From: Ypsolopha sequella
Lineage: Eukaryota > Arthropoda > Insecta > Lepidoptera > Ypsolophidae
DNA: 64,000 nucleotides
NCBI GenBank assembly: GCA_934047225.1
Contig: OW203990.1
Span: forward strand, 28,003,045-28,067,044
Reading direction: 5' to 3'
Made by a program: the position numbers and the translations under genes. Positions 1-10,700 of this stretch are shown here, one piece after another (position 1 is the first letter of the stretch; every line of letters begins with the position of its first letter). Below the pieces are notes generated by a model. That model was given only the letters and a program-made list of their open reading frames with translations, searched no databases and was not told the origin of the DNA.

Positions 1-34
1 AAAATAAAGCTTTATGGCACTTTTTCGCTTTTTA

Positions 35-714
35 TTATTTATTATTTAAGTTTTTTAGTCTATCTAATGTATGGGTAGGTATTTCATTTAGTATTAAAGG
101 AAGCATGTACTCCCATGTTCTCATACCATATATATTATTATAGTTAGGTAGTTTATAAGTAGGTAGGTAAGTTAGGTTTCGTAAGTTCTTAGGCCTAGTT
201 TTCTTAATAAGTTTATCTTCATTATCATATTCTTCACAAATAATAGCCATTTTTATTTTACTATAGATATTAATAATTTTACAGAAGTCAAATAAGCCTT
301 TTTCGTCGCCATTGTATTTGTTTTTAATATTGTTAGGCACAATGACTTTTAATAATCTAAGTTGTAGTCTATAGATGTTGTCGATATAGCTTTTATAAGT
401 ACGACCATAACTACTAATACCATAGCTTATAATTGAGTCAGCAAGTGATAGATACATTATTCTTAATATATTATAAGGTAATTTGTATTTAATTATACAC
501 AATTTTGATAAAATGCCTCGCAGCTTGTTGCATAGGTATTCAATATGTGGACCCCAGTTCAGATTGTTATCTATAATGAGACCTAGGTACTTATGTTGTT
601 TGACAAGTTCCAGATGCTCACAGTTACATGTATTGTGATTTTTATGTAAACATTGATGGTCATGGGCAACGATGTACGGAGTGATTAAGGTTTTTAAGTA
701 TGGGGAGTGAATGT
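35..714 (-). pseudogene. Jockey-like non-LTR reverse transcriptase, 3' fragment
   Basis: An open frame on the minus strand reads from about 714 to a stop at 35. It contains the C-terminal part of a non-LTR reverse transcriptase: a KYLGLIIDNNLNWGPHI block (the YLG.ILD..L.W..HI motif after the catalytic palm) near 545-600, followed by the thumb region with LADSIISYGISSYGRTY. The catalytic YADD block and everything upstream are missing, so it is 5'-truncated and dead. Comparison is from memory of Jockey/CR1-type elements; the exact clade is not certain. It lies downstream of gene A exon 6, so probably in the next intron of gene A. Confidence 0.8.
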
Positions 715-973
715 GTAAACAACATTATCTTTTACTTTGATCAAATTGTGTCTTTATTATTATTTTTATTTCTACCTGTTCCTCTTATATTTACACTGAT
801 TTATTTTTGTTTATATATTATTTATGTATAGCTATGTTAGTTCTTGTATAGTTCTGTACACCGCCTCTACACATTTTTTCTTTCAATTGTACCCTACTTT
901 TACTTTTGAAATAGTCTATTTACTTTGTTTTTGGTGTGCAATAAAGAATATTGTATTGTATTGTATTGTATAC
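715..973 (+). mobile_element. Non-LTR retrotransposon 3' end with (TATTG)n tail
   Basis: AT-rich stretch ending in a CAATAAAG-like polyadenylation signal and a short TATTG run at 944-970. This layout is typical of lepidopteran non-LTR 3' ends. No protein is preserved. It ends about 100 bp from gene A exon 6. Confidence 0.55.
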
Positions 974-1071
974 CACTGAATTTAAGTGCGATTTTCCCCG
1001 TTAGCAAGGATCTTATTTTGGAAAAGTTGGGAGATGTATATAATTGTGCTAGAGTGACAGGAAAAGTATAC

Positions 1072-1184
1072 CTCATATCGATCAATAGCCCGCTGAGTAC
1101 GTCCCCCACATTGGCCAGTTTTGGAATGTACTCAAACACCTCCCTCAGAGCATGAATTTTATTTTCATATATTGAATATTGTAC
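1072..1184 (-). CDS. Gene A exon 6
   Basis: 113 nt, the same length as gene B exon 6. Acceptor tattttcag|GTA, donor AG|gtatac. It encodes a helix-rich stretch with [15 protein letters not shown], ending GLLIDMR, which aligns with ASIIDMT of gene B before the R-F-M-S-P exon. The next exon (phase needing one base) is beyond the left edge. Confidence 0.88.
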
Positions 1185-4100
1185 CTGAAAATAAAAATGT
1201 TTAATTACCTGTTTGTATGAACAAGGAGTGAAATCACATGACGCCCTCGTGAGCGTTCGGTATGTCTTAATAATTTTTTTGATAAATCTCTGGGGATGAA
1301 TTTTAAAAAGACGTGTTTAATAAAACCGCCCAAGTGCGAGTCGGACTCGCGCACGAAGGGTTCCGTACCATTATCAATAAAAATGGCAAAAAACATGTCT
1401 GTTGTATGGGAGCTCTCCTAAAAATTCATTTTTATGCCGTTTTTTTGTATTTGTTTTGTTATAGCGGCAACAGAAATACATCACCTGTGAAAATTTCAAC
1501 TGTCTAACTATCACGGTTGTATCATGAACAGACGGGCAGACAGACGGACAGCGGAGTCTTAGTAATAGGGTCCCGTTGGTTACCGTTTGGGTACGGAACC
1601 CTAAAAATGGATTTATCCTATTAGGGGTTAAATTTTGAAAAATCTTCCCCTGGTACCTACCGTGAGAGGGAGGTTCACAACAATAGTATGTTGACTTACG
1701 TTGACGAGAACTGCGACGATGGCGAGACCGTCCGGCATTGTGAGCGCCTTCTTGATTGTTATATCATTCTTCACGTGGACGAAGTGGATCTCCATCGGGT
1801 ACCTAAAGGGAAGGAGATAGAACTCTTCTCTTTATTAGGGACTTTATAATTTCTTCTATCAATGCAATGCAATATAATTCAAACATTTCTTGTCCGATCG
1901 AACTGAACATGTTTACAGACGCTGAACTTATTCGCTTCTGTTTCTACAAATACTTATTTAATCTTTTCTTGCTATGGAATTAGCTCATGACAAATAAGGC
2001 AAAAAATATGATTTTCGGGGATTTTCTTAGCAAAAATAGTAAAGTATGCATACGTAGAGATGTTTTAAAGGAGTTGTACAAAGTTAAGCATAATGTATTC
2101 TCCAAGTTTCCCCTATTGCCGACAATCGCTAGCTTAATTATTACTTTTTAATCTTTTAATTAAACAATCGTTTATTTTTAACTTGTTACGAAGTTCGAAA
2201 TAATAAGGAGATATATCTCACTTGACGCCATTAATGGAGTGCTCGGAGACCATATGGAAGTGCACCTGCTCCAGTCTGTACTTCCCCTTCAGCGGCCCGC
2301 CCTGCACGTACGAGTGGATGGCTTCATCACCCTCGGAGCTGAATTGTACTGCAACATACAATATGGTCAATCGCTTCATTACCCTCAAAACTAAATTGTA
2401 CTGCAACATATGATATAGTAAATTGCTCCATCTCATCCTCTAAAATTGTACTACAATATCCAATATGGTCAACTGCTGAACTCAAAATGTGGAGCCGCCA
2501 TCATCAATTAGGCTATAGCAGTCTTCGCTGGACGAAAGATTCTTTCAAAGTAGTTATGTTACTGAGGGTTGGTAAGACGTTTTCGTACTTACCCGTACCC
2601 AGTTCCAAAAGGGCACAGTGGGCATGAGTTTAGGGCCCCCGGTTTGATGTGGGTCTCAAAATGCCAATGTTTTTAGATCATGATTTCCCTATATTTACGT
2701 CCAATAAGGTACGTCCGTCCGCTGCGGCCTGTTTCATAAAGCAGCGCTGCGTAGGTTCTCTAGGAAAACAGCCCGCCCACCAGGCTCAAGCGGAGAGCCT
2801 AGATGTCAGTGCCTTCCATCTCGAAGGAGCGTTGGTTCTGAACTGAACAGTTTTTTCTGGATAAAAGTTGTTTAGACCGGTATAACTAGACGTAACGCTA
2901 CACAAGAGTAAAATCAACCAGGCGGTAATGTCTTCTGTGCGAAGAAATTTTGTTTCTGTGTCTAAAACCCTTCCATTATCTAACTTTGTTTGAGTATCCG
3001 CTTACTTATCCAGGGGTCGCGGGTTTTAAGCTCATAGGGGCACAATTTGAGTCGGTCTGCGCTATTTAGAAGGCAATTTAATCAGCCCCAGATAGAATAG
3101 TCATTGATGCCAAAGGGACGTTTGTTGTTTGCGCCCGCAGGATGTTGTCTTGGAATTCCTGCTACCGTAGGATGGTAGAAAATAACACAAAATCCGGCTA
3201 ACTGTACCTGTCTCTTCGTAGTCCTACAGCACAACAAAAATAGCCATACGATAAAGTACCTTCGTTCAGTTCTATGAATTTGTTCTATTCTATCATTTAA
3301 CAAATGGGTTTTCTTTTTCCTACTTCTACTATTATGTCTCCTAGAGCCTTGAGAACCAAATATAACTGGTTGGTAGCAAGCGGCAACACTTTTTGTAATG
3401 TCTTTTGAATAATTTATAAAACTGAATGGTATTTACTTGTAGCATAGCTTTTATTTTAAGTATCTGAATTTTCAGCTCATCCAAACTGAATAGCTCGACG
3501 AAACCGACCCTTAGCATCCAAATAGTATTTTATGCAACATAATGTGCTACATAGTTTTGCACGAGTGTCCCATGTCTAATTATGTTCAGTCGTACCTTAA
3601 GGCGATTACCGTCGCCAAATTAGCAGCTCGATGTTTGTCTGTATGAATATCGACGGAAACGACATTCAAATAACGTTCAAATCAGTGCACAATGCGTGGT
3701 GGCTGTTACGACGCTCGCTGCGTCCTTGAAAGGGCAAAATAGGAGAAAATAATACTTTTCACATGGGCGTCATTGTTCCATTGAATAATTGTATGTTATA
3801 TTGATAGCTATCAAGTTTATCTATTTATCAAAGCATAAATGAATTAAATCACCTAAGCCGCTTAGGAGCAGTAGGAAATTCAAGCCAAAAAAACACCATT
3901 CAGTTGAAACATTTTTTCATATAGAAGTTTTGGTGGTACGAAAAAGAAAAATGTTGCATATATTGTCCTAGAGTTCATAATCCATAATACATTTTTTCAA
4001 TATTTTTGGTTTGGCCATAAAAGAGGAGTAAGCTTTAGAAAGTACCCATTTGGCGATATTAAGGGCCTTAAGTCGATGAGTTGTATTATCTACGACCATC

Positions 4101-6840
4101 AAATACAAGTTCACGAAGAATGAGAAAAATAACACTCGTCATGATATGTCATGATACCTAAGCCCAAGGAATTAGTATGAAGATGCCTGAGACCAACCAG
4201 AAGCGAGAGCGAGTAGAGGGTGTGGCTAAGGAAATTAAGACAGACCGTTATTGCTTGTGATCTCTTTCAGTGTTGTAATAAATTTGGCCAATCGCAGCGC
4301 AGAATGAAAGTGTTATAATGCAATATTATAACATCGGATAACAATCTAGGTACTTATAAAAACGCTTTTGATGCTGCAATTGCCTTATTGCATATAAAAT
4401 AACTAATGTATCCGTCACTGCTTGCAACTCACGGAAGTGTCAACTCACTGGTATGTCCGTTGTTGATCCCCGAGCACAGAACCCGCTGGTAGCCGAAGAA
4501 CTCGAGCGGCGAGTAGCTGATGAACTGTTCGCTGATATCATCCACCACGTTATTGGTGTTGATGTCGATGGGTGACTGTCTGAACCCTCCGCCTTGGCAC
4601 TTGAGACCGGGCCACATGGACTCGTCATCTAGGAATGGATTGAAGAGTGTCATGTCTCTTTGATAGCATCAAATTATTTAATTTTGTAACAGATGATTTT
4701 TCATTTGAAGGTATTTTAATAAAAAAAAAGAATAATTAATTACTTTTTAATCTATTAACAATTCGCTATACAACTCAAAAACATTTTTTGCAAAATATAT
4801 CGCAACAAATGTCACAATAAATAAACAAAATTCTAAAAAATATATACGGTGACCACTTCAGCGGTCGACATCATCAGGCGAATAAAAAAATATATGACAT
4901 ATCTACTCGTAACAACGATCTGCTAACGATCCCGTATGTTGACATTTTTCACTCTATCAATAAAATTAAATGTCAAACTCCTTGTGGAGTTAGTTTGTTA
5001 AAAAGTAAAAAAAAAGGTATACCTCCATAATGCCAAAGTTGGTCATCAGTCCACTCTTCTGCCAGCGCCACGCCACCTGGAACTGGAACTTCCTCTCCAG
5101 CTACCTCTATAACCAAGTTGTTGAGTTTACAATTTATCATTCATAGCACATTTATCTAAAATATGTAACAAAATAATCTGACTGACTGATCTCTATCAAC
5201 GCTTAAACCAAATGGGTGGACCTCGAGGTACATGAAATTACTGCAGTAGCAAAGATCACAAACTGGTAGTAGCTAGGTTCTTTGTATAACATAGACATCA
5301 GCTGGGAAGGGATTTTATGAAATTCCCACGGGATCAGTACAAACGGGATATAATAATAATCTATAATCTGTTTACGATACAAAAGTAAGAAAAATCAACA
5401 ATTAACTATCCGATGTAATCCGGGTGTAATCGTTAATGGTGATCAGGCGATTATTCCGTAACTATTACGGATATCAAAAAATTTCAAACTGATATCGAAA
5501 GTACGTTACCTAATCAGTAAAATAACATCAATAACTTTTTGAAAATCAAACGAGAAGTATCCAAATTTTTGACATTAAACATTTAGTCACAAAGAAGAGT
5601 AATAGAACACAAATCAGCGATTTTTAAAATTCTTTTGTTACTGTCCACCTGTCTGTTTGTTTGTTCGCGCACATCTCCGAAACAATGGAACGAATTTGGA
5701 TGCGGTTTTCTTTATTATAATCGTAGTGACCCTAGCCAACACATATATACTATAAGTGGTGTTAATAAAATAACGCCCAAGCAAAAAACGGAGCAGAGTT
5801 GAAAAAAGAAATATATACAACCTTACGCTTGTGACTAATTACACTAAAAAAACCTAAATTAAAAAAAGATAAATTAAGATAAAAGAAACATTATTGTTCG
5901 CTCTGAGAACCTACCTCGCGTTCACTACACGCGCTGAGAAAATATTAGCTCTTTTAGGAGTCCTGTCACACTAAATTGGCAAATATTAGCTCTTTTAGGA
6001 GTCCTGTCACACTAAATTGGCAAAAATTAGCTCTTTTAGGAGTCCTGTCGCACTAAATTGGTAAATATTAGCTCTTTTAGGAGTCCTGTCGCACTAAATT
6101 GGTAAATATTAGCTCTTTTAGGAGTCCTGTCGCACTAAATTGGTAAACATTAGCTCTTTTAGAAGTCCTGTTGCACTAAATTGGTAAATATTAGCTCTTT
6201 TAGGAGTCCTTCGCACCGAATTGGTAAATATTAGCTCTTTTAGAAGTCCTGTCGCACTAAATTGGTAAATATTAGCTCTTTTAGGAGTCCTTCGCACCGA
6301 ATTGGTAAATCAGTATAACATTATTTGTTTTTTTTTCTAGGTGAATTCTAATTCTTATTAAAATGAGGTCTTCAAACACACCTCGTTTGACGAACAGGAA
6401 TCTTATTGTTAAAACTGAAAACCCATCTAATACATTTTTTTTTGAGTTTTATCCGAAACAAGTGGACCGAAAAATATGAAAAAATCATGGTAATATAAAT
6501 AATATAAAGCAAATAATATAAAGAGAATTGTTTGTCACCTTTTTAGGCTTGTTTTTGTTGCTATGACATCTATATTGTTGTTATTTACCATAAAATTTTA
6601 GAGTTCCGTACCCGTTATGTGGTGGTACGGAATCCTTTGTGCGCGGTTCTGACTCGCAATTGCCCAAATTATTTATATTATATGTAATTTTTTTTTCTCT
6701 TTTATCCTGAGTTCGTCCCTCTCACATCGCGCGTTTTTCAGCTTGGAATCGTAGCAACGGTTAAAAAATTCACATATCACCTAAATAACTTGGTTCTAAA
6801 TGTACTCACGCATTAGAAGGTAAAGTAACAAAAACTTCAT
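1072..6840 (-). CDS. Gene A: secreted alpha-carbonic anhydrase (six exons, 3' end outside window)
   Basis: Alpha-carbonic anhydrases hydrate CO2 to bicarbonate with a zinc-bound hydroxide. Exons on the minus strand, in order: 6810-6840, 5023-5106, 4449-4628, 2222-2348, 1700-1802, 1072-1184. All junctions are GT-AG and keep frame, giving 212 codons plus 2 nt. Visible landmarks: signal peptide [20 protein letters not shown] (proton-shuttle His64 equivalent), VHFHM (zinc ligands His94 and His96), SEH (Glu106), EIHFVH (Glu117 and the third zinc ligand His119). The Cys after LK in exon 3 matches the secreted-CA disulfide Cys23. The SLTTP loop exon and the C terminus are not in the window. One oddity is Met where nearly all family members have Trp97. 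Exon phases match gene B, so the two are tandem duplicates. Active enzyme is likely but unproven, because Thr199 cannot be seen. Confidence 0.9.
1320..1606 (+). repeat. Dispersed lepidopteran repeat (GTGCGAGTCGGACTCGCGC family), full copy
   Basis: It begins at the CCAAGTGCGAGTCGGACTCG edge and ends GTACGGAACCCTAAAAA, with a GGGTTCCGTACC box near the left edge and an internal run of GACGGGCAGACAGACGGACA. The ends are partly complementary (GGGTTCCGTACC against GTACGGAACCC). Relatives in this window lie at 6440-6665, 8523-8590, 24255-24773, 57745-58020 and 63836-64000. I know this repeat as common in Lepidoptera; its class is not clear to me. Confidence 0.7.
1700..1802 (-). CDS. Gene A exon 5 (third zinc ligand)
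   Basis: 103 nt, the same length as gene B exon 5. Acceptor ccctttag|G, donor AAC|gtaagt. It encodes [11 protein letters not shown], with Glu117 and His119, then the [11 protein letters not shown] core strand. Confidence 0.93.
1803..2221. other. Gene A intron 4
   Basis: 419 bp, AT-rich. I see no element or ORF in it. Confidence 0.8.
2222..2348 (-). CDS. Gene A exon 4 (first two zinc ligands)
   Basis: 127 nt, acceptor atgttgcag|TA, donor AA|gtgaga. It encodes [20 protein letters not shown]: zinc-ligand histidines in V-H-F-H, Glu106 in SEH. Trp97 is replaced by Met. Two decayed copies of its 5' edge follow at 2349-2475. Confidence 0.92.
2349..2475 (-). repeat. Decayed tandem copies of gene A exon 4 5' edge
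   Basis: Counting the exon itself there are three copies of a unit of about 52 bp, starting near 2320, 2373 and 2425. Each holds a diverged version of the exon's first bases plus the intron side, including the acceptor: gttgcag|TACAATT in the exon, gttgcag|TACAATT in copy 2, attgtag|TACAATT in copy 3. On the minus strand they lie upstream of the true acceptor, so they are potential decoy acceptors. Confidence 0.75.
2476..4448. other. Gene A intron 3, no recognised element
   Basis: About 2 kb of mixed, mostly AT-rich sequence. Short ORFs at 2649-2846 and 3082-3303 have no family resemblance and no splice context. I see nothing else. Confidence 0.6.
4449..4628 (-). CDS. Gene A exon 3 (QSPIDI / NNGH exon)
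   Basis: 180 nt, acceptor ttcctag|AT, donor A|gtgagt. It contains [10 protein letters not shown] (disulfide Cys), QSPIDINTN, and ends in INNGHT, where His is the proton-shuttle position. It joins exon 4 through a split ATA (Ile) codon. Confidence 0.92.
5023..5106 (-). CDS. Gene A exon 2 (mature N terminus)
   Basis: Acceptor ttatag|AG and donor G|gtatac. It encodes [11 protein letters not shown] then [12 protein letters not shown], matching the Trp-Tyr-Gly start of the alpha-CA fold. It is 84 nt against 33 nt in gene B, the extra length being an acidic/proline linker after the signal peptide. An alternative acceptor two bases downstream exists but would break the frame. Confidence 0.85.
5107..5937. 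other. Gene A intron 1, proximal part with repeat debris
   Basis: AT-rich. Around 5640-5800 a stretch with a CTGTCTGTTTGTTTG run resembles the interior of dispersed lepidopteran repeats. No coding sequence seen. Confidence 0.45.
5938..6309. repeat. 41-bp minisatellite in gene A intron 1, about 9 copies
   Basis: Head-to-tail units starting near 5938, 5979, 6020, 6061, 6102, 6143, 6184, 6224 and 6265, with core TTAGCTCTTTTAGGAGTCCT. Variants: CACACTAAATTGGC in the first copies, CGCACTAAATTGGT later, and two 39-bp copies with CCTTCGCACCGAATTGG. There is no unique spacer between copies. Confidence 0.95.
6440..6665 (-). repeat. Dispersed lepidopteran repeat, reversed partial copy
   Basis: It contains AGTGGACCGAAAAATATGA and the edge GTTCCGTACCCG ... 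GTACGGAATCC, ending in GACTCGCAATTGCCCAA, a decayed form of the GGCCAAGTGCGAGTC edge in reverse. Confidence 0.6.
6810..6840 (-). CDS. Gene A exon 1 (start codon and signal peptide)
   Basis: ATG at 6840-6838 opens [10 protein letters not shown], a lysine followed by a hydrophobic run, as in secretory signal peptides. The donor is C|gtgagt at 6810/6809, and the leftover base C joins AG of exon 2 to make Gln. The exon is too short for ORF-length filters; it was found from the hydrophobic start plus donor and the phase fit. Confidence 0.8.
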
Positions 6841-8340
6841 CTCTTGAGCACAAACGGCCCTCATTGGCTCAGCACTGTGAATGGAGGCGACGACGAAATT
6901 AATTATTATTGCTACATAACTTTATTATTGAAAACATCGCATTGTTTTGATAATATAATAACAATAATAGTTATTCAAATCATAAGCTGAGTTATTATGA
7001 CCACTGCTATTTGAAATATGGAGAGGTATCTGTTTTGCAAGCCTGGAGAATAATCTTCAGAGATTTTTTTGGTACGCCCTAAACAATAGTAGATTGTTAT
7101 ACAATTCATACCACTTATACCAGAGTTGAACTCTCTACTTTTCATCACTAATGCGAGGAAATAAAAGTAAAAATAAAATACAGAATAACAAAATGAAAAA
7201 TAAATAAATAAAAAGATTTTTATTCAACAGAACACAACACAAAACACATAATCTTAAAGACTATTTAGGATTAGACAGGTTCTGTTGAAAAGGTCGGTGA
7301 CTCAGCAGAGATTATGCAGAACAGATATTTATAAACAAAACATATTTTCCATTGCCATTTAGCTAGACGAGTTACTTAAGGAGTCTCGTTTGATTTTCAA
7401 ATTTACTTACATCCCTAGGGCTCTAAACCAAATTGACAAGCCTCATTTTGCTCTAAATACTACCTACTCTCAGAGCATTGCATAGAAATATACCTATATT
7501 TGTATAGATAGATTATTTCTAGTATGGAAAGATATTTTTCATCTAAATACTTCATGGTAACGGTAATAAAAGAAAAACCTATGTAACTCATAAATACGAA
7601 TATTTTTACGACCTATATTTAAGTATCAAGAAATGGCCATTGGTGGATACAGGGGGGGGCATGGGGGCTATGACACCTAGGAATTCCATGCATTTAACTC
7701 GACTTCTGGATTTGATTTCGGTGCACTTTGACACAGCATAGGTATACATATAAGGTATAGATAAGTTTGCCGAAACCACCTAAATTTCAGTTTTGCATTG
7801 GAGTCAGTTCCGTGAATGTAGACGACAAAATTTGAAAAAAATATGGCGTGGTTTTTTACTAAATACCATTATTAACACATACATACTAAATACTACTTCA
7901 TAAATACACATATCTACTTTCTTTTACTTTAAAAGGTTTTAGGTTTGAGCAAGACTGAATTCATGCATTGTACAGTATATGGAGCCTAGAGACGCCTAAT
8001 AAAAAAAAATATTTTTACTTTCTGATAAACCTTGTCAGAATGTCCCTCCCCCAAAAAACAAATTCTGGATACGCTCTTGAAATGGACAACCCAAATAATG
8101 GGTAATAACGCTTTGCATACATAACAATTTTTCTCAGATGATTGTATTTCCACTTTTACCTTGGAAAATTGGAATAGTAAAAAAAGAAAAGTTGTTATGT
8201 CTTTCTATAAAGTCAATGAGTAAGATCGGTGGATAGATTGAGATATTATACCTGATATTAGAGCTTGTGGTTTAATTTCGTAGCACATCATTGCTACACC
8301 GGTACGCGTTGATATCTTGTGACAAGGCTGTCAGAAAGTG
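6841..8340. other. Upstream flank of gene A
   Basis: The 5' flank of gene A with no clear TATA box. A GGGGGGGG run at 7653-7660 and CCCTCCCCC at 8043-8051 lie near GGATAC copies in opposite orientation, possibly the ends of a decayed element of about 450 bp. No coding sequence seen. Confidence 0.4.
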
Positions 8341-8369
8341 GGAAGTCAGTGATTTCTGGGTGTTATTCC

Positions 8370-8505
8370 CAACGGCTCACGTGGTCCGTTGCTAGTTGGT
8401 TCAAACCACGCTCTAGCCTCCTATCAGCTCACGTGGTTGGATCATCGGATGCAGCTACAAAATTAATTATTTTTTATTTCCAACGCACCACGTGAGCCGT
8501 TGCAA
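8370..8505. repeat. Inverted repeat with CACGTG cores
   Basis: CAACGGCTCACGTGG near 8371 faces CCACGTGAGCCGTTG near 8488. A third CACGTG lies between them near 8431. It is either a small foldback element or a cluster of palindromic E-boxes about 1.5 kb upstream of the gene A start codon. Confidence 0.6.
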
Positions 8506-8522
8506 CAACTTAATTTAATGTA

Positions 8523-8590
8523 AACCGGCCAAGTGCGAGTCGGATTAGCGCACTAGTGTTCCGTACCACCCACAATACGGGTACGGACAT
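8523..8590 (+). repeat. Dispersed lepidopteran repeat, left edge only
   Basis: AACCGGCCAAGTGCGAGTCGG edge followed by TTCCGTACC, then unrelated sequence. Confidence 0.6.
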
Positions 8591-8754
8591 AATTCCACTT
8601 GCAGTCCTGATGGACCAACTTGACAATTACGATCTATTAAACTCGTACGACTACAACTTATGAACTCCCGTTGAGTTGCTCTCATCATTTCGATGGTTGC
8701 TCTTAACAAATAGCAATTGCAAGAAGAAACAAACCATAAAAAGTTGGAAGATTT

Positions 8755-8890
8755 TTTTTAAATTTATTTATTACACTATTTTGTACCTTTACAAACATAA
8801 TTTACAACACATTTTAACATAAAAGACAGACATTGTGTACAAAGGCGGCACTTATTGCTAATAGCAATATCTTCCAGGCAACCTTCGGGT
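8755..8890 (-). mobile_element. Non-LTR retrotransposon 3' end, reversed
   Basis: It holds TTGTGTACAAAGGCGGCACT and a TCTTCCAGGCAACC edge. The same block recurs at 39494-39610, and a diverged forward copy (GGCTGGAAGAAACCTC) is at 55700-55895. It is the 3' UTR of a non-LTR family; the coding part is absent. Confidence 0.55.
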
Positions 8891-9330
8891 GGAATTAAAA
8901 AGATGCTAACGATAAAAGAAATATAAAGATATGAAGAAATAGAGTCGATTTTGAAATAGGCTACTTTTTATCCCGGGAAAATGCAAACGAAATCAGCGCG
9001 GGCGAATCCGCGGGCAATAGCTATTAAATGTTAAAAGTGTTAGTATCTCCCCTTGTCCGGGAGCCAAGTGTCGTCGTGCCGTATCATGATGTACAGAAGC
9101 AGATAATGGAGGTATCACAGTCGCAGCACAGCTTCATGTAATCACGACGGCTTCCTCCGGACAGGCGAGTGTCGGCGCACCTATTCTGGAGTGAAGCATA
9201 CTCCGAGATATTTTGCTAAGAGGTCGCGGATTCAAATCCCATTTATGCTCCGTCCGTTCTTTTTAAAGCAACTTCTATTTATAACAAGTTACCTAAATGC
9301 CTAACTGTATAAAAGAAATTAATCTGACAT

Positions 9331-9505
9331 TAAAGCTGATTCTGAAGGCTTTAATTTTAGTTTTAGTGCTGTCAAAACTAAATTTTCTTCATCGCAAAAT
9401 AGTCTTTATATGTCAATTATAGAAGCTGAATTACTTTGGAAAATTTTAGGTCTTGACAGCACTAAAACTAAAATTAAAGCCTTCAGAATCGGCTTTATTG
9501 TTTAA
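9331..9505. mobile_element. Foldback MITE, family M1
   Basis: Terminal inverted repeats of about 50 bp: GGCTTTAATTTTAGTTTTAG on the left and its reverse complement on the right, with GTGCTGTCAAAACTAAA inside, and a short unique middle. Other copies are at 22660-22820 and 52316-52490, with decayed ones at 43216-43352 and 56141-56285. Confidence 0.85.
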
Positions 9506-9649
9506 AAAAATCTCTGTTCAGTGTTCAGTCTTCTGATTGATAAGGGTTATTACAAACTAGATGCATTTTTGAATGACATAACATTATAAATACCTCATTT
9601 CATTATCGTTTCTTATATTGACATTTTGGGAATTCTTATCTAATCATAT

Positions 9650-9947
9650 TAATAACACTTGTACTTATAGTTTCACTTTATTTATGTTAACTCCCAACCG
9701 GTTTCAGATTTTACTCCATTTTCAAGGGATGATGCTAAAAATATTTCACTGACTACAGGCACTAGCTCTGAGCAACGTAAACAACGGTAAGATCATTATT
9801 ATCAATATTATCATTGTTTACGTTGCTCAGAGCTAGCGCCTGGAGTCAGTGAAATATATTTTAATTAACATCTTCCCTTGAAAATGGAGTAAAATCCGAA
9901 ACCAGTTGGCAGTTAACATAAATAAAGTGAAACTATAAGTACAACCG
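9650..9947. mobile_element. Long foldback element, family M2
   Basis: Two arms of about 140 bp form an almost complete palindrome: CTTGTACTTATAGTTTCACT on the left is mirrored by the right end. Both arms contain CCCAACCGGTTTC / GAAACCAGTTGG and GAGCTAG, with a short centre near 9795. Single arms of the same family are found at 43130-43215 and 56285-56415. Confidence 0.85.
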
Positions 9948-10700
9948 CTGATACAGACCTGCTGTCACACTTATCCTTTAAGTGTAACAGAAGATCTGTT
10001 AGACATCCTAAGCCATTTCACATACCTAATACAAATAACAATGTTTCTCATAATAACCCACTGTTTCGAATGTGTCGTGAGTACAACAACATTGCAGAGG
10101 ATTGTGATATTTTCTTTGACAGTCCTGGCTGCTTTAAACATAAATTATTTTTGTTATCAGACTAAGCTTGTATGTTTTGTAAATGTTAAAATTTATATAA
10201 TTATATGTGTTTAGTTATATTATATATTTATGTATATCTTCCTAGTCTTTTTTATAGTAATTTTATTCATGCTCTTTGTGTTCTAAATAGTCAATTGTTA
10301 TATCTGTTATTTCCAATGTTGTGTACGGTTATTATCTAATTATGAACATTACTTGTTATTCGATTGTCAAAGTGTTATGTGAATGTTTCGTTTGTAATTT
10401 GTTACTGTACCATTTAAATAAAATAAATAAACAAGTGTTATTAATTCAAGATGTGTTTCAAGTTTCACCAAGTGCCGACAATCGCAAGTATAAATTTTGC
10501 TAAATATATTAATTTTATTTTATCATAAATGCCATAATTTAATTAAATAATATTGTTTAAGAATACACCGACATTCATAGGCTGAGAGGCAGAACATGGA
10601 GTGCTGAAATTAGATTACATGATCTTGTTTACGTATGTTCCCATGTCCATGAATAAAATATTTTGATTTGATTTGATTGATTTGATCTGCGTGGTTCAGG
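9948..10700 (+). mobile_element. Non-LTR or other retroelement 3' debris with (TTTGAT)n tail
   Basis: AT-rich DNA ending in AATAAAATATTTTGATTTGA repeats at 10648-10686, a typical LINE tail. A segment near 10460-10490 (GCCGACAATCGCAAGTATAA) matches blocks near 11050 and 25790, so it belongs to another dispersed family. Confidence 0.5.

Noticed and set aside
4440..4628. Alternative frame ORF over gene A exon 3
   Set aside because: Shadow of the real exon; the other frame carries the carbonic anhydrase motifs.
6841..6960. Promoter of gene A
   Set aside because: No TATA box or initiator at a convincing distance; the 5' UTR may be split by an intron.
9180..9250. Possible tRNA gene near GAGGTCGCGGATTCAAATCC
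   Set aside because: Only a B-box-like stretch; no cloverleaf or acceptor stem could be drawn. Same for 45030-45090 and 46545-46610, which are SINE-like.
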